A DNA stretch of 64,000 bases from Streptomyces viridochromogenes DSM 40736 (GTDB lineage: Bacteria; Actinomycetota; Actinomycetes; Streptomycetales; Streptomycetaceae). The translations under genes and the position numbers were made by a program. Shown piece after piece: positions 1 to 9,594 of this stretch; position 1 is the stretch's first letter, and every line of letters starts with the position of its first letter. A model generated the notes under the pieces. It did no database searches and was not told where the DNA came from. It saw nothing but the letters and a program-made list of their open reading frames with translations. The DNA is taken from the NCBI RefSeq assembly GCF_000158955.1, contig NZ_GG657757.1, positions 2,887,898 through 2,951,897 on the forward strand, read 5' to 3'.

Positions 1-697
1 AGGCGTCGGCGATCTCGGGGGCGAAGGCGTGCACGGCGGAGGAGTAGGCGGGGACGCCGACGGTGGCGTAGGCGCGGGCCTGGATCTCGGCGGTGGCGGC
101 GCCGTTGAAGAACAGGAAGTCCTCGGGCGCGGCGAGCGTGAGGCGCTGAAGGCGGTCGAGGTCGCTGTGGCCGTCCTTGAGGCCGATGACGCCGGGCAGG
201 GCGGCGATGCGCACGAGCGAGGCGGCGGTGAAGGCGACCTGGCCGCGCTGGTAGGCGATCAGGGGCAGCCGGGTGCGGGCGGCGATCTGCTCCAGCTGGG
301 CGACCAGCCCGTCCTGCGGGGCGGCGACGAGGTAGTGGGGCAGCACGAGGAGCGCGTCGGCTCCGGCGTCCTCGGCGATGCGCGCGAACCGGGCGGCCTG
401 CGCCCAGCCGTATCCGATCCCGGCCACGACCGGTACGCGGCCCGCGGCCTCCTCGACGGCGACGGTGACGACCTGCCGGTACTCGTCCTCGTCGAGCGAG
501 AAGAACTCGCCGGTGCCGCAGGCCGGGAAGACCGCGCCGGGCGAGGCGGCGAGCCGGTCCGCGACGTAGGCGCGGAAGCCGTCCGGGTCGAGGGTGCCGT
601 CGTCGCGGAAGCTGGTCAGCGGGAACGACAGCACGCCGCCGGCCATGCCCTCCCGCAGCCGGTGCGCGACCGCACCCGGTCCAGCGCTCACGGTCAT
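1..697 (-). CDS. kdgD: 5-dehydro-4-deoxyglucarate dehydratase (partial, 3' end outside window)
   Basis: This is the N-terminal 232 codons of a DHDPS/KdgD-type aldolase-fold enzyme. That family converts 5-keto-4-deoxyglucarate to 2,5-dioxopentanoate with loss of water and CO2 in glucarate/galactarate catabolism. Visible landmarks are FPLTSF near the N-terminus, the IAYQR stretch with the usual catalytic Tyr, and IGLKDG with the Schiff-base Lys. The ATG at 697 was chosen; a GTG at 691 is an in-frame alternative with GGGAG 6 nt upstream. It is divergent from an IclR regulator with a palindrome between them, so substrate-inducible control is likely (inference). The family is certain; KdgD rather than another DHDPS-like lyase is probable. 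Confidence 0.87.
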   Translation of the reverse strand, partial: MTVSAGPGAVAHRLREGMAGGVLSFPLTSFRDDGTLDPDGFRAYVADRLAASPGAVFPACGTGEFFSLDEDEYRQVVTVAVEEAAGRVPVVAGIGYGWAQAARFARIAEDAGADALLVLPHYLVAAPQDGLVAQLEQIAARTRLPLIAYQRGQVAFTAASLVRIAALPGVIGLKDGHSDLDRLQRLTLAAPEDFLFFNGAATAEIQARAYATVGVPAYSSAVHAFAPEIADA

Positions 698-716
698 CTC
701 CCGCTCATCTCCTCAT

Positions 717-731
717 GTAGACGCCATCTAC
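717..731. promoter_or_regulatory. Perfect inverted repeat, putative IclR-family operator
   Basis: GTAGA-N5-TCTAC is a perfect inverted repeat 20 bp upstream of the kdgD start and 66 bp upstream of the iclR start. Its place in the divergent intergenic region suggests an operator for the adjacent IclR protein. Binding is inferred only from position and symmetry. Confidence 0.45.
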
Positions 732-796
732 GTATGAGAATGCTGCTTGGATACGCGAACGTCAACCGTCCGCGGCGGCCGGATTACCATCGGCGC

Positions 797-1579
797 ATGT
801 CAGACACAGGGGGCGTTCGCGAGGTGAAGTCCGCGGCCCGCACGGTCGAGCTGCTGGAACTCCTGGCGGCGCGCGGGGACCGCCCCGCGCGGCTGCAGGA
901 GCTCGCCGACGAACTCGGCGTGCCGCGCAGCTCGATGTACGCGCTGCTCCAGACTCTCGTCTCGCGCGGCTGGGTCCGCACCGACATCACCGGCTCCCTG
1001 TACGGCATCGGCATCCACGCCCTGCTCACCGGCACGAGCTACCTGGACTCCGACCCGCGGGTCCGGGCCGTGCGGCCGTATCTCGACGAGGCGTCCGAGG
1101 CGCTCGGCGAGACGATTCACATGGGCCGGCTGGACGGCAGGGACGTGGCCTATCTGGCGACGCGGGAGTCGCACGAGTACCTGCGCACGATCAGCCGGGT
1201 GGGCCGGCGGCTGCCCGCGCACGCCGGAGCCCTGGGCAAGGCCCTGCTGGCGGAGCGCCCGGACGAGGAGCTGCCCGAGGGGCCGTACGCGGCGCTGACC
1301 CCGAACTCGCACACGAGCCGGCAGTCCCTGGCGGCCGACCTCGCCGGCGTCCGGGCCCGCGGCCACTCCGTGGACCGGGAGGAGGGCGTGACGGGCATCG
1401 TCGGCTTCGGGTTCGCCCTGCGCTACGACACCCCGGCACAGGACGCGATCAGCTGCTCGGTGCCGGTGGCCCGGCTCACGCCGGAGCACGAGGAGCGGAT
1501 CATCGCCGTGATGCGGGAGGTCCGGGCGAAGGCCGAGGCGACGGTCCCGGCGGGCGGCGGAACGGTGCACTGGCGGTAG
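797..1579 (+). CDS. IclR-family transcriptional regulator
   Basis: The 260-residue protein has the IclR layout. An N-terminal winged helix-turn-helix lies at about residues 10-70 (SAARTVELLELLA, then LQELADELGVPRSSMYALLQTL). It is followed by an effector-binding domain with GETIHMGRLDGRDVAYL and HAGALGKALLA, the region that binds small organic acids in this family. The start is the ATG at 797; the frame stays open further upstream but reads through the kdgD promoter there. Divergence from kdgD makes control of sugar-acid catabolism the best guess for its role. Confidence 0.9.
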   Translation: MSDTGGVREVKSAARTVELLELLAARGDRPARLQELADELGVPRSSMYALLQTLVSRGWVRTDITGSLYGIGIHALLTGTSYLDSDPRVRAVRPYLDEASEALGETIHMGRLDGRDVAYLATRESHEYLRTISRVGRRLPAHAGALGKALLAERPDEELPEGPYAALTPNSHTSRQSLAADLAGVRARGHSVDREEGVTGIVGFGFALRYDTPAQDAISCSVPVARLTPEHEERIIAVMREVRAKAEATVPAGGGTVHWR

Positions 1580-1696
1580 CGGGAGAGGCCTGAAACACCG
1601 CTCGAAAGGCCCGCGTTTACCCGGGGTTCAGCACCCCAAACGCAACGTGCTTCACATCACACTCCCTGGGTTCTCGTCCCCGACTACTTGCTTGAT

Positions 1697-1705
1697 ACAA
1701 ATTGT
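1697..1705 (+). promoter_or_regulatory. AT-rich inverted repeat upstream of MFS gene
   Basis: The 203-bp gap 1580-1782 holds no gene. Within it the only AT-rich patch, around 1685-1712, contains ACAA-A-TTGT about 78 bp before the transporter start. It could be part of a promoter or an operator. No regulator gene is adjacent, so this is weak. Confidence 0.25.
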
Positions 1706-1782
1706 TTGCGCGTTCCTGTCCGTCGACGGTCGTCGCCCCCTCCCCCTTTCTTCCGCTCCTTTCGCATGCCCTGGGAACGCCC

Positions 1783-3097
1783 GTGTTCGCCCCCCGCACC
1801 ACCCCCTGGCCCCTCGTCGCCCTTTTCACGGCCGGGTACCTCGCTCCGTATCTGCTGCCGACCACCGTCGGCCGACTCGATTCGGGCCTTCCGCTCTCCA
1901 CCACTCAGGCCGGTGCCGTCGGCAGTGCGCTGCTGCTGAGTTCGGCGACCGCCGGATTCGTCCTGGCCTCGCGCGTCGAACGGGTCGGGGCCCGCACCCT
2001 CGCCCGGCTCGGTCTCGCCCTGGCCCTGCTCGGCTACGGCGCCGCCGCGGTGACGACGGCCGTCCCGGCCGTCGTCACCGGCGCGATCGTCGGCGGGTTC
2101 GGCTCCGGCACGGCCACCACCGTCGCCGCCACCCTGATAGCCGCCCAGCGGGATCCGCACCGGGCCTCCACCGCCGAGGTTGCTCAGCGTCTCCGCCCTC
2201 GCGGGCGCCGTGTATCTGACGTTCCCGCACGTCGGCCCGGGGCACGGCTGGCCGCTGGCCGCGATCGCCCTCACGGCCCTGGCCGTCTGGCCGCTGACCG
2301 GCCGGCTCCCCGTCGGGGCCCCCGCCGCACCCACCCGGCACGACAGGGCCAGGCTGCCGCACGCCCGTTCCGGGCTGCTGCTGGCCGCCGCCATGCTGTG
2401 CTGGTCGCTCGCCCAGAACTCCCTGTGGGGCGTGAGCGGACAGATAGGCCTGGTCCAGGCCGGCCTCGGCGAGGCCACCGTCGGTGCCGTCTTCGCCGTG
2501 GCCCTGGTCGCCGGGCTGACCGGTGTCCTCGCGGCGGGCGCACTCGGGGCGCGGCTGGGACGTGCCGTGCCGATCGGGGCGGGCACCGTCCTGATCGCCG
2601 GCTGCATCGTGCTCAGCGCCTCCGCGACCGACCTGACGAGCTTCGCGACCGGCGAGATCGCCTGGAACACGCTGTACCCGGTGGTGCTGTCGTACCTGAT
2701 CGGCCTCGCCGCCTCGCTGGACCCGCGCGGCCGCTGGGCGGTGCTGGTCGGCTCGGCGTCCTCGCTGGGCACGGCCGTCGGGCCGCTGACCGGCAGTGTG
2801 CTGTCGGCGCAGGCCGGGTTCCCGGTCATGGGCGCGATCCTGGCCGCCGGTCTGCTGGTCATCGCCCTGCCGATGACCGCCGTCGCCCTGCACACCGGCG
2901 GGCGTCCGCTGCTGCCCGGCGCGATCCGCCGCCGCGGCGGTCACCCGGCCGCCCTGGTCGCCGCCGCCACGGGCACCCCCACCGGCGCCGTCCCCGAGAT
3001 CGGCGCCCCGGAACAGCCGGTGGTGGAGATCCCGGTGGAGACCCCTGCCGTCCCCGCCCAGCGTGCCTATGACAAGGCGGGGTCGGAGGTCTTCTAG
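1783..3097 (+). pseudogene. MFS transporter, frameshifted
   Basis: Two overlapping frames together encode a 12-helix-sized major facilitator protein of about 437 residues. The first reads from the GTG at 1783 (GGGAA 5 nt upstream) through hydrophobic segments such as LVALFTAGYLAPYLLP to about 2178. The second reads from about 2180 with LLSVSALAGAVYLTF and further membrane segments to the stop at 3097. One extra base near 2175-2180 accounts for the break; removing it gives a smooth ASTAGLLSVSA-type junction. Both halves keep normal Streptomyces codon use, so the lesion is recent or is a sequencing error. Substrate unknown; the C-terminal tail (about 3000-3097) is Pro/Glu/Val-rich. Confidence 0.8.
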
Positions 3098-3100
3098 GCC

Positions 3101-4117
3101 CTAGGTGAAGGTGTACGCCTCCACCTCGGCGAGATACCGCGCCCGCAGCTCCTCGTCGTCCTCCAGGAAGGAGGCGAGGAAGGAGTTGCGGGCCAGCTCG
3201 CGCAGCCGGTCCTCGGTCAGGCCGAGGGTCTCGCGCACGGCGTCGAAGTTGTCGCCGGCGTATCCGCCGAAGTAGGCCGGGTCGTCCGAGTTCACCGTGC
3301 ACATCAGTCCGGCGTCCAGCATCGCGGGCAGCGGGTGGTCTGCGAGGGTGTCGACCGTGCGCAGCCGGACGTTCGACAGGGGGCACAGGGTCAGCGGCAC
3401 CCGGTCGCGCACCAGCCGCTCCACCAGCGCCGGGTCCTCCACACAGCGCAGCCCGTGGTCGACCCGCTCCACGCCGAGGACGTCCAGCGCCTCGACGATG
3501 TACTCCGGCGGCCCCTCCTCACCGGCGTGCGCGACCCTGCGCAGCCCGAGCGCGGCGGCGGCCTCGTACACCTCGCGGAACTTCACCGGCGGGTGCCCGA
3601 CCTCGGCCGAGTCGAGGCCGACGCCGGTGATCCGGTCCAGGTACGGCTTGGCCGCCTCCAGCGTGGCCAGGGCAGACGCGGCGGACTCGTCGCGCAGGAA
3701 GCACAGGATCAGCCGGGTCGAGACGCCGTGGTTCGCCTCACTGTTCCCCAGCGCGCGCCACAGCCCCTCGACGACCGTGCCGAGCTCCAGTCCACGACTG
3801 GTGTGGGCCTGCGGGTCGAAGAAGATCTCCGCGTGCCGCACGCCCTGCGCGGCGGCACGTTCGAGGTAGGCGTTCGCGAGGTCCTCGAAGTCCCGCTCGG
3901 TGCGCAGGACGGCCATGAGCTCGTAGTACAGGTTCAGGAAGGACTGAAGGTCCTCGAAGCGGTACGCCTCGCGCAACTCGTCCGTGGACGCGTACGGCAG
4001 CGTGACACCGCCCCGCGCGGCGAGCTCGAAGGCGAGTTCCGGTTCCAGGGTGCCTTCGATGTGAAGGTGCAGTTCGGCTTTGGGGAGGGACATCAATTCA
4101 TCGTACGGCCGTTTCAC
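3101..4117 (-). CDS. add: Adenosine/adenine deaminase family protein
   Basis: This 338-residue amidohydrolase-fold purine deaminase hydrolyses the 6-amino group of adenosine or adenine, in purine salvage. Metal ligands and catalytic residues are visible: HLHIEG at about 18-23 (HxH), HAGEE at about 197-201, and the NSDDPAYFG active-site stretch. [11 protein letters not shown] and [10 protein letters not shown] resemble the bacterial adenine-deaminase subgroup as I recall it, so the substrate may be adenine rather than adenosine. The GTG start at 4117 overlaps the rnz stop by 4 bp, so translation is probably coupled. ATG 4093 is an alternative start. Confidence 0.88.
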   Translation of the reverse strand: MKRPYDELMSLPKAELHLHIEGTLEPELAFELAARGGVTLPYASTDELREAYRFEDLQSFLNLYYELMAVLRTERDFEDLANAYLERAAAQGVRHAEIFFDPQAHTSRGLELGTVVEGLWRALGNSEANHGVSTRLILCFLRDESAASALATLEAAKPYLDRITGVGLDSAEVGHPPVKFREVYEAAAALGLRRVAHAGEEGPPEYIVEALDVLGVERVDHGLRCVEDPALVERLVRDRVPLTLCPLSNVRLRTVDTLADHPLPAMLDAGLMCTVNSDDPAYFGGYAGDNFDAVRETLGLTEDRLRELARNSFLASFLEDDEELRARYLAEVEAYTFT

Positions 4118-5019
4118 CGACGCTTCGGTACCGGCACTCTCAGCAGATCATGCGCCACGGTGAGCTCGCCCTCATACCCGGCGGCCCGGGCCTGCCGCTC
4201 GAACTCGTCCGGGTCGGTGTAGCGCTGGCTGAAGTGGGTCAGCACGAGGTGCCGCACCCCGCCGTCTCGCGCCACCCGACCTGCCTGACCTGCCGTCAGG
4301 TGACCGTGTTCGACGGCGAGTTCCTCGTCCTCGTCGAGGAACGTCGACTCGATGACGAGCATGTCGCAGCCCTCGGCGAGCGCGTACACGCCGTCGCACA
4401 GGCGGGTGTCCATGACGAACGCGAACCGCTGCCCGCGCCGTGCCTCGCTGACGTCGTCGAGCGAGACGGCGCCGAGGGAGCCCTCGCGCTGGATCCGGCC
4501 GACGTCCGGGCCCTTGATGCCGTGCGCGGCGAGCCGCTCGGGCAGCATGCGGCGGCCGTCGGGCTCGATGATCCGGTAGCCGTACGACTCCACCGGGTGC
4601 GACAGCTTCCGGGCCTCCAGCGTGTAGACGTCCGTGCGGGCGAGGGGCGCGTCGGCGGCGACCGGGGCCTGGGTGATGTCGACGGTCTCGCGGTAGGCGG
4701 TGGCGTACCGGAGCCGGTCGAAGAAGCGCTGCCCGGAGCGGGGGTAGTGGGCGGTGATCTCGTGCGGGACCTTGTCGAGGTTGATGCGCTGGATCACGCC
4801 GGCGAGGCCGAGGCAGTGGTCGCCGTGGAAGTGCGTGACGCAGATCCGGTTGAGGTCGTGCGCGGCCACCCCGGCGCGCAGCATCTGGCGCTGCGTGCCC
4901 TCGCCGGGGTCGAACAGGATGCCCTCGCCGTCCCAGCGGAGCAGGTAGCCGTTGTGGTTGCGGTGCCGGGTCGGGACCTGGCTGGCGGTGCCGAGCACCA
5001 CGAGTTCACGTACGGACAA
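4114..5019 (-). CDS. rnz: Ribonuclease Z (tRNA 3' processing endonuclease)
   Basis: This 301-residue metallo-beta-lactamase-fold nuclease cleaves tRNA precursors 3' of the discriminator base; both tRNAs in this window lack an encoded CCA. The zinc motif [10 protein letters not shown] is at about residues 63-72. Further MBL ligands appear at VMDTRL and [10 protein letters not shown], and the length fits short-form RNase Z. The start is a TTG at 5019, 6 nt after the HIT gene stop. The 3' end overlaps the deaminase start by 4 bp, giving a HIT-rnz-deaminase operon. Confidence 0.94.
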   Translation of the reverse strand: MSVRELVVLGTASQVPTRHRNHNGYLLRWDGEGILFDPGEGTQRQMLRAGVAAHDLNRICVTHFHGDHCLGLAGVIQRINLDKVPHEITAHYPRSGQRFFDRLRYATAYRETVDITQAPVAADAPLARTDVYTLEARKLSHPVESYGYRIIEPDGRRMLPERLAAHGIKGPDVGRIQREGSLGAVSLDDVSEARRGQRFAFVMDTRLCDGVYALAEGCDMLVIESTFLDEDEELAVEHGHLTAGQAGRVARDGGVRHLVLTHFSQRYTDPDEFERQARAAGYEGELTVAHDLLRVPVPKRR

Positions 5020-5025
5020 CGCGGA

Positions 5026-5379
5026 TTACCCCGGGGGCCATTCGAGGCCGCGGCCGCCGAGCACGTGGGCGTGCACGTGCCACACGGTCTGCCCGGCGCC
5101 GCTGCCCGTGTTGAAGACGAGGCGGAAGCTGTCCAGCTTGTCCTCGTCCGCGACGGCCTGGGCCTCGCGCAGCACGTCGGCGGTGAGGGCCGGGTCGGCG
5201 GTGGCGAGGGCGGCGGCGTTCTCGTGGTGCGCCTTGGGGATGACCAGGACGTGGGTGGGGGCCTGGGGGTTGATGTCGCGGAACGCGACGGTGGTGTCTG
5301 TTTCGCGGACGATGGTCGCCGGGATGGTGCCTGCGACGATCTTGCAGAACAGGCAGTCGTCCTGGGGTTCCCCTGCCAT
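5026..5379 (-). CDS. HIT family nucleotide-binding protein
   Basis: This 117-residue HIT (histidine triad) protein has an N-terminal CLFCKI zinc-type CxxC, IPATIVRETD, and the catalytic HVHAHVLGGR triad near the C-terminus. These are small nucleotide hydrolases or transferases, usually of the HINT/AMP-lysine type. The ATG at 5379 is chosen because GGAGG lies 5 nt upstream; the frame is open further upstream but without a ribosome site. First gene of the operon with rnz and the deaminase. Confidence 0.9.
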   Translation of the reverse strand: MAGEPQDDCLFCKIVAGTIPATIVRETDTTVAFRDINPQAPTHVLVIPKAHHENAAALATADPALTADVLREAQAVADEDKLDSFRLVFNTGSGAGQTVWHVHAHVLGGRGLEWPPG

Positions 5380-5449
5380 TTTTCCTCCGGGGGTTGGCCG
5401 AATATGGTCCGACTCGGGCATCGTATCGTCGTCGGGTGCGGGGGCATTT

Positions 5450-5505
5450 GGGCTGGTCGCGCCCACGCGGCGGAGCCGCACATCGATGCGGCCCCCGCGC
5501 CCCTA
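5450..5505 (-). repeat. Dispersed stop-codon-anchored repeat, copy 1
   Basis: Read on the minus strand, this begins with TAGGGGCGCGGGG at the stop codon of the tricorn gene and continues through a GCGGC-TCC-GCCGC hairpin and GTGGGCGCGACCAGCC. A near-identical element starts at the stop codon of the response-regulator gene at 23612. It resembles short repeats scattered at gene ends in Streptomyces genomes (from memory). Probably a terminator or mRNA-end element. Confidence 0.75.
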
Positions 5506-8500
5506 AGAAGTCGGCAGTGCCGGGGGCGTCTTTGCGGGACTGGTCTCCAGGCTCTCCAGTGCCAGTCGGATGGCCTCGTCCAGTTGGGCGTCCCTGCCTG
5601 CCGCGTAGTCCTGGGGGCGCTGGACCACCTCCACGTCCGGGTCCACGCCGTGGTTCTCCACTCCCCATTCGTAGCCCTCCAGCCAGAAGGCGTACTTGGG
5701 CTGGGTGACGAGGGTGCCGTCGACGAGGCGGTAGCGGCTGTCGATGCCGATGACTCCGCCCCAGGTGCGGGTGCCGACGACCGGGCCGAGACCCAGGGCC
5801 TTGATCGCGGCGTTGACGATGTCGCCGTCGGAGCCGGAGAACTCGTTGGCGACGGCGACGACGGGGCCGCGGGGGGCGTCCTCGGGGTAGCTGTAGGCGC
5901 GCATCCCGCGGGGGACGGCCCAGCCGACGACACGGCGGGCGAGTTTCTCGACGACCAGCTGGGAGGTGTGGCCGCCGCGGTTCTCGCGGACGTCGACGAC
6001 CAGGCCCTCGCGGGCCACCTCCACGCGCAGGTCGCGGTGGATCTGGGCCCAGCCGGGCGCCTGCATGTCCGGGACGTGCAGGTAGCCGAGCCGGCCGCCG
6101 GACTTCTCGTGGACGTAGGCACGCCGGTCGGTGACCCAGGCGTGGTAGCGCAGCGGTTCCTCGTCCGCGACCGGGACGACGACGGCGTGCCGCGGGTCGC
6201 CGCCGCCGGACGGGGAGATCGTCAGCTCGACCGGCTTGCCCGCCGTGCCGATCAGCAGCGGGCCGGGGCCGGTCACCGGGTCGACCGGCTGTCCGGCGAC
6301 CGCGAGGATCGCGTCCCCGGGGCGTACCGCGACGCCGGGCGCGGCCAGCGGACTGCGGGCGTCCGGGTCGGAGGTCTCGGAGGGCAGGATGCGGTCGACG
6401 CGCCAACTGCCGTCCTCGTGCCGGGAGATGTCGGCGCCGAGCAGGCCCTGGCGGGGGCCGCCGCCGAAGCCGCCGCGCGGGGTGACGTAGGCGTGCGAGG
6501 TGCCGAGTTCGCCCTGTACCTCCCACAGCAGGTCGACGAGGTCGTCGTGGGTGGCGCACCGGTCCACGACCGGGCGGTAGCGGTCGAGGACGCCGGCCCA
6601 GTCGACGCCGCTCATGTCGGGCCGCCAGAAGTGGTCGCGCATGATGCGGCCGTTCTCGTCGAACATCTGCCGCCACTCGGCGGCCGGGTCGATGAACTGG
6701 CGTACGCGGCTGAGGTCGACGGTGATGTTGCTGTCGCTGTCGTCGTCGTTCGAGGCGCGCCGGTCGCTGGGCACGACCTTCAGCCGCCCGTCGGTCCACA
6801 GCAGGACCCGCTTGCCGTCGCCGCTGACCTCGAAGTGGTCGGCGTCGACGGCGAGATGCTCGACGCGCTGCTGGGCGAGGTCGTACCGCTCCAGCTCGGA
6901 CTTGGGGTCGGGGTCGTCCGGGGTGGCCCGGGACGCGCCGAGCACACCGGCGACCGGGTGGCGCAGCCACAGGACGCCGTCCTTCGCGGCGCGCAGGTTG
7001 GAGTAGCGGGCGGCCTCCACCGGGAACGGCACGATGCGGTCGGCGAGCCCCTCCAGGTCGATGCGGGTGGTGGGGGTGCCCTCGCTGTCCGGGGTCTCCT
7101 CCCGGTCGGGCGTCTCGAAGGACCGGCCGTGCCGCTGCGGCCCGAACGGGGAGGGGGTGGTGGCCGCGAGGGTGATGAGGTGCGGCCGGGCGCCCTCCAC
7201 GAAGGCCAGGTCGAAGACGTGCTCGTCGTAGACCGGGTCGAAGGAGCGGGTCGACAGGAACGCGAGGTGCTTGCCGTCCACGGTGAACTGCCGGCGCGTA
7301 GTCCTGGAAGCGCAGCGGGGTCGCCTCGGTGACCGACAGGTCGGTGGTGTTGGCGAGCTTCAGCTGGCACAGGGGCCGCGGGCCGGGGTGGGACCAGGCG
7401 AGCCAGGACGAGTCGGGCGAGAAGACCAGCCCGGACACGTCTCCGTCCTCGCTGCGGTCCAGCTCCCGCACCTCGCCCGTCTCGCGCTCGACGAGCAGCA
7501 GACGGCCGTCGTGGGAGGCCACGGCCGCGCGGCTGCCGTCGGGCGCCATGGCGAGGTCCAGCACCCGGCCGAGCTGCCCGGCGGCGAGCCGGCGCGGCGT
7601 CGCCCCCGGGGTGAGGCCGGTGGCGGGCGCGAACTCCAGGGCGTCGTCGCCCTCGGCGTCCGTCACCCACACCACCCACTCCTCGCCGTCCGCACGGAAG
7701 GTGCGCGGCAGCCGGGCCCGCACCCCGGGTGTCGCGGCGAGCGCGCGGGCCGGGCCGGAGCGGTGCGTGACCCAGTGGACGGAGCCGCGTACGGAGACGG
7801 CGCTGCCGCGCGCGGTGTGGTCGGGGGACGCCGACCCGAACCACCGGGAGGCGTTCACCGGGAACGGCTGAAGGTCGACGCGCTGCCCGCCGAGCCGTAC
7901 GTCGAGCCGGCGCGGCTCGGCACCGTCCAGGTCGTCGAGCACCCACAGCTCACCGGCGCTGGCGTAGACGACACGGGTGCCGTCGCCGGCGGCGTGCCGG
8001 GCGTAGAAACCGCCGAGCGGGGTGTGCCTGCGCAGGTCGGATCCGTCGGCGAGGGAGGAGTACAGCGCGCCGGTGCCCTCGTGGTCGGAGAGGAACGCGA
8101 TCTTCTCGCCCACCCACACCGGGTATTCGATGTTCCCGTCCAGCTCCTCGTGGAGCCGTACGAACTCGCCGTCGCCCTCCCGGTCGATCCACAGCTTGCC
8201 GGCCGTGCCGCCGCGGTACCGCTTCCACCAGGCGGCCTCGCGGCCCATCGGCGCGGACAGGAGCACGGGGTGCGGCCCCTGGGCGACGTCACCGACGGGC
8301 CCGTACGGCAAGGTGGTGGCCGGGCCGCCGTCGAGCGGGACGGCACGCGCCCAGGTGCGGCGCAGGCTCGCCTGGCCCTGCGTGCTGATCACCAGGACCT
8401 CGCCGTCGGGGGTCCAGCCGCACACCCGGGTCTTCGCACTGCCCCAGTACGTCAGCCGCTTGGCGGGGCCGCCGTCGACCGGGGCGATGTGCACCTCGGG

Positions 8501-8698
8501 GGCGCCGTCGCGGGTGGAGGTCCAGGCGACGGTGGTGCCGTCGGGCGAGATGCGGGGCTGGGTCACCGGCACGTTGTCGGCGCTGACCCGCCAGGCCCGG
8601 CCGCCGTCGAGCGGCGCGAGCCACACGTCGTCCTCGGCGGTGAAGGCGACCAGGTCGCCGTGCACGTGGGGGAACCGGAGGTATGCAGGCGATGTCAC
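5503..8698 (-). pseudogene. Tricorn protease homologue, single frameshift
   Basis: If repaired this is a 1064-residue tricorn-type serine protease, which trims peptides released by the proteasome. The N-terminal half is a beta-propeller (WLAPLDGGRAWRVS, SPDGTTVAWTS). The C-terminal half has a PDZ segment (GVAVRPGDAILAVAGQPV) and the protease core: GTSHAY with Ser-His, NEFSGSDGDI with the nucleophile Ser, and VENHGVDPDVEV with Glu. The frame breaks at about 7289-7293; deleting one C of the plus-strand CCGG restores DYAPQFTVDGKHLAFLS. The start is a GTG at 8698. Both halves look intact in codon use, so error or very recent loss is equally possible. Confidence 0.85.
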
Positions 8699-8743
8699 CT
8701 GATCACCCTATGCAAGGACGGCGTCGTGCGGACAGGGTTCGGA

Positions 8744-9298
8744 TCACTTGCCCTCGACAGGACGGCAGTCCGGGTACCGGTCGCACCAGATGGTCTGGGT
8801 GACGGTCACCGTGACGGTGGGGCCGGGCTGCCCGTTCGTGGGCCCTCCGCCCACGGGCGGGGGACTGGTGCTGTCGCAGTCGCCGAGCCCGTCGACCTCG
8901 AACCACACCTTGCCGTCCACCTTGGCGGTGATGTTCCCGCGCACGCAGGCACCGTCCACGGCGTGGGTCACCTCGCCGTCGACGGTGATGTCCTTGCCGT
9001 CCTCCGTCTCGCCCTTGCAGTCCACGGTGGCGACGGTCTTCTGACTGGCGGAGGGCGACGACTTCGCGCTCGTGCCGCCCTTGCCGTAGGAGGCGGTGCA
9101 GCTGAGCCAACGCACGCCCGCCTTCTGGCGGTTGAGCTCCTTGGTGACGGTCTCGTCGGTGGTGTACGCGACGGAGGCGGAGCTGATCGCGCCGGGTTCG
9201 CAGGCGACCGCGCCGCCCACGGCGACGACCGCGAACGTCGCCGCCACGACCATCCGCCGACCGCGTGTGCCCTTCCGGATCCTCCACGAAGCCCCCAT
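8744..9298 (-). CDS. Secreted hypothetical protein
   Basis: The 184-residue protein has an N-terminal export signal: basic RIRKGTRGRR, a hydrophobic VVAATFAVVAVGGAVA stretch, then Cys. AVAC is a poor lipobox, so soluble secretion or lipidation are both possible. The mature part carries five further Cys residues and a Pro/Thr/Val-rich C-terminus with TVTVTVTQTIWC. I recognise no catalytic motif or family. It stands alone, downstream-facing to the VOC remnant. Confidence 0.7.
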   Translation of the reverse strand: MGASWRIRKGTRGRRMVVAATFAVVAVGGAVACEPGAISSASVAYTTDETVTKELNRQKAGVRWLSCTASYGKGGTSAKSSPSASQKTVATVDCKGETEDGKDITVDGEVTHAVDGACVRGNITAKVDGKVWFEVDGLGDCDSTSPPPVGGGPTNGQPGPTVTVTVTQTIWCDRYPDCRPVEGK

Positions 9299-9347
9299 GG
9301 AGGGCAGCCTGCCACCGTCGGGGGCGGTGCGGTAGGGCGCAAAGGCG

Positions 9348-9575
9348 TCAGGTGCGCAGCAGCAGCCACTCCTGGAGCTCCACCAAGTTGCCCTCGGGGT
9401 CCTTGAGATGGGCCACGCGCATGCGGTCCGTCATCGGGGCCGGGCCGTGCAGGATCCTGGCGCCGCGCAGGGTGATCTCCTCGCAGTAGGCGTTCAGGGC
9501 GTCCACGCGCAGGACCACCAGGGAGCGGTGGCCGGCCGCCTCGTCACCCAGTTCGCCGAGGACGCCGGCCATCAT
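9348..9575 (-). pseudogene. C-terminal remnant of a VOC/glyoxalase-family gene
   Basis: The 75 codons from ATG 9575 match only the second half of a glyoxalase/bleomycin-resistance fold protein: a beta-alpha segment (HRSLVVLRVDALNAYCEEI), then RVAHLKDPEGNLVELQEWL with the usual metal-ligand Glu. The first half (metal ligand, alpha helix and strand) is missing. The sequence directly upstream is the 3' end of rsmE, 20 nt away. No Shine-Dalgarno site precedes the ATG. The best reading is a 5'-deleted remnant. A small expressed half-domain cannot be excluded. Confidence 0.65.
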
Positions 9576-9594
9576 CGACCGCCGGCGGGGGAGG

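Noticed and set aside
4150..7332. A 1060-codon plus-strand open frame
   Set aside because: It is antisense to rnz, HIT and tricorn; composition (Val/Gly/Asp/His-rich) is typical of antisense frames in GC-rich DNA.
5006..8698. Long reading frame continuing past the tricorn frameshift to 5006
   Set aside because: After about 7290 it is the wrong frame: Arg/Pro/Gly-rich out-of-frame translation, while the true frame keeps the protease motifs.
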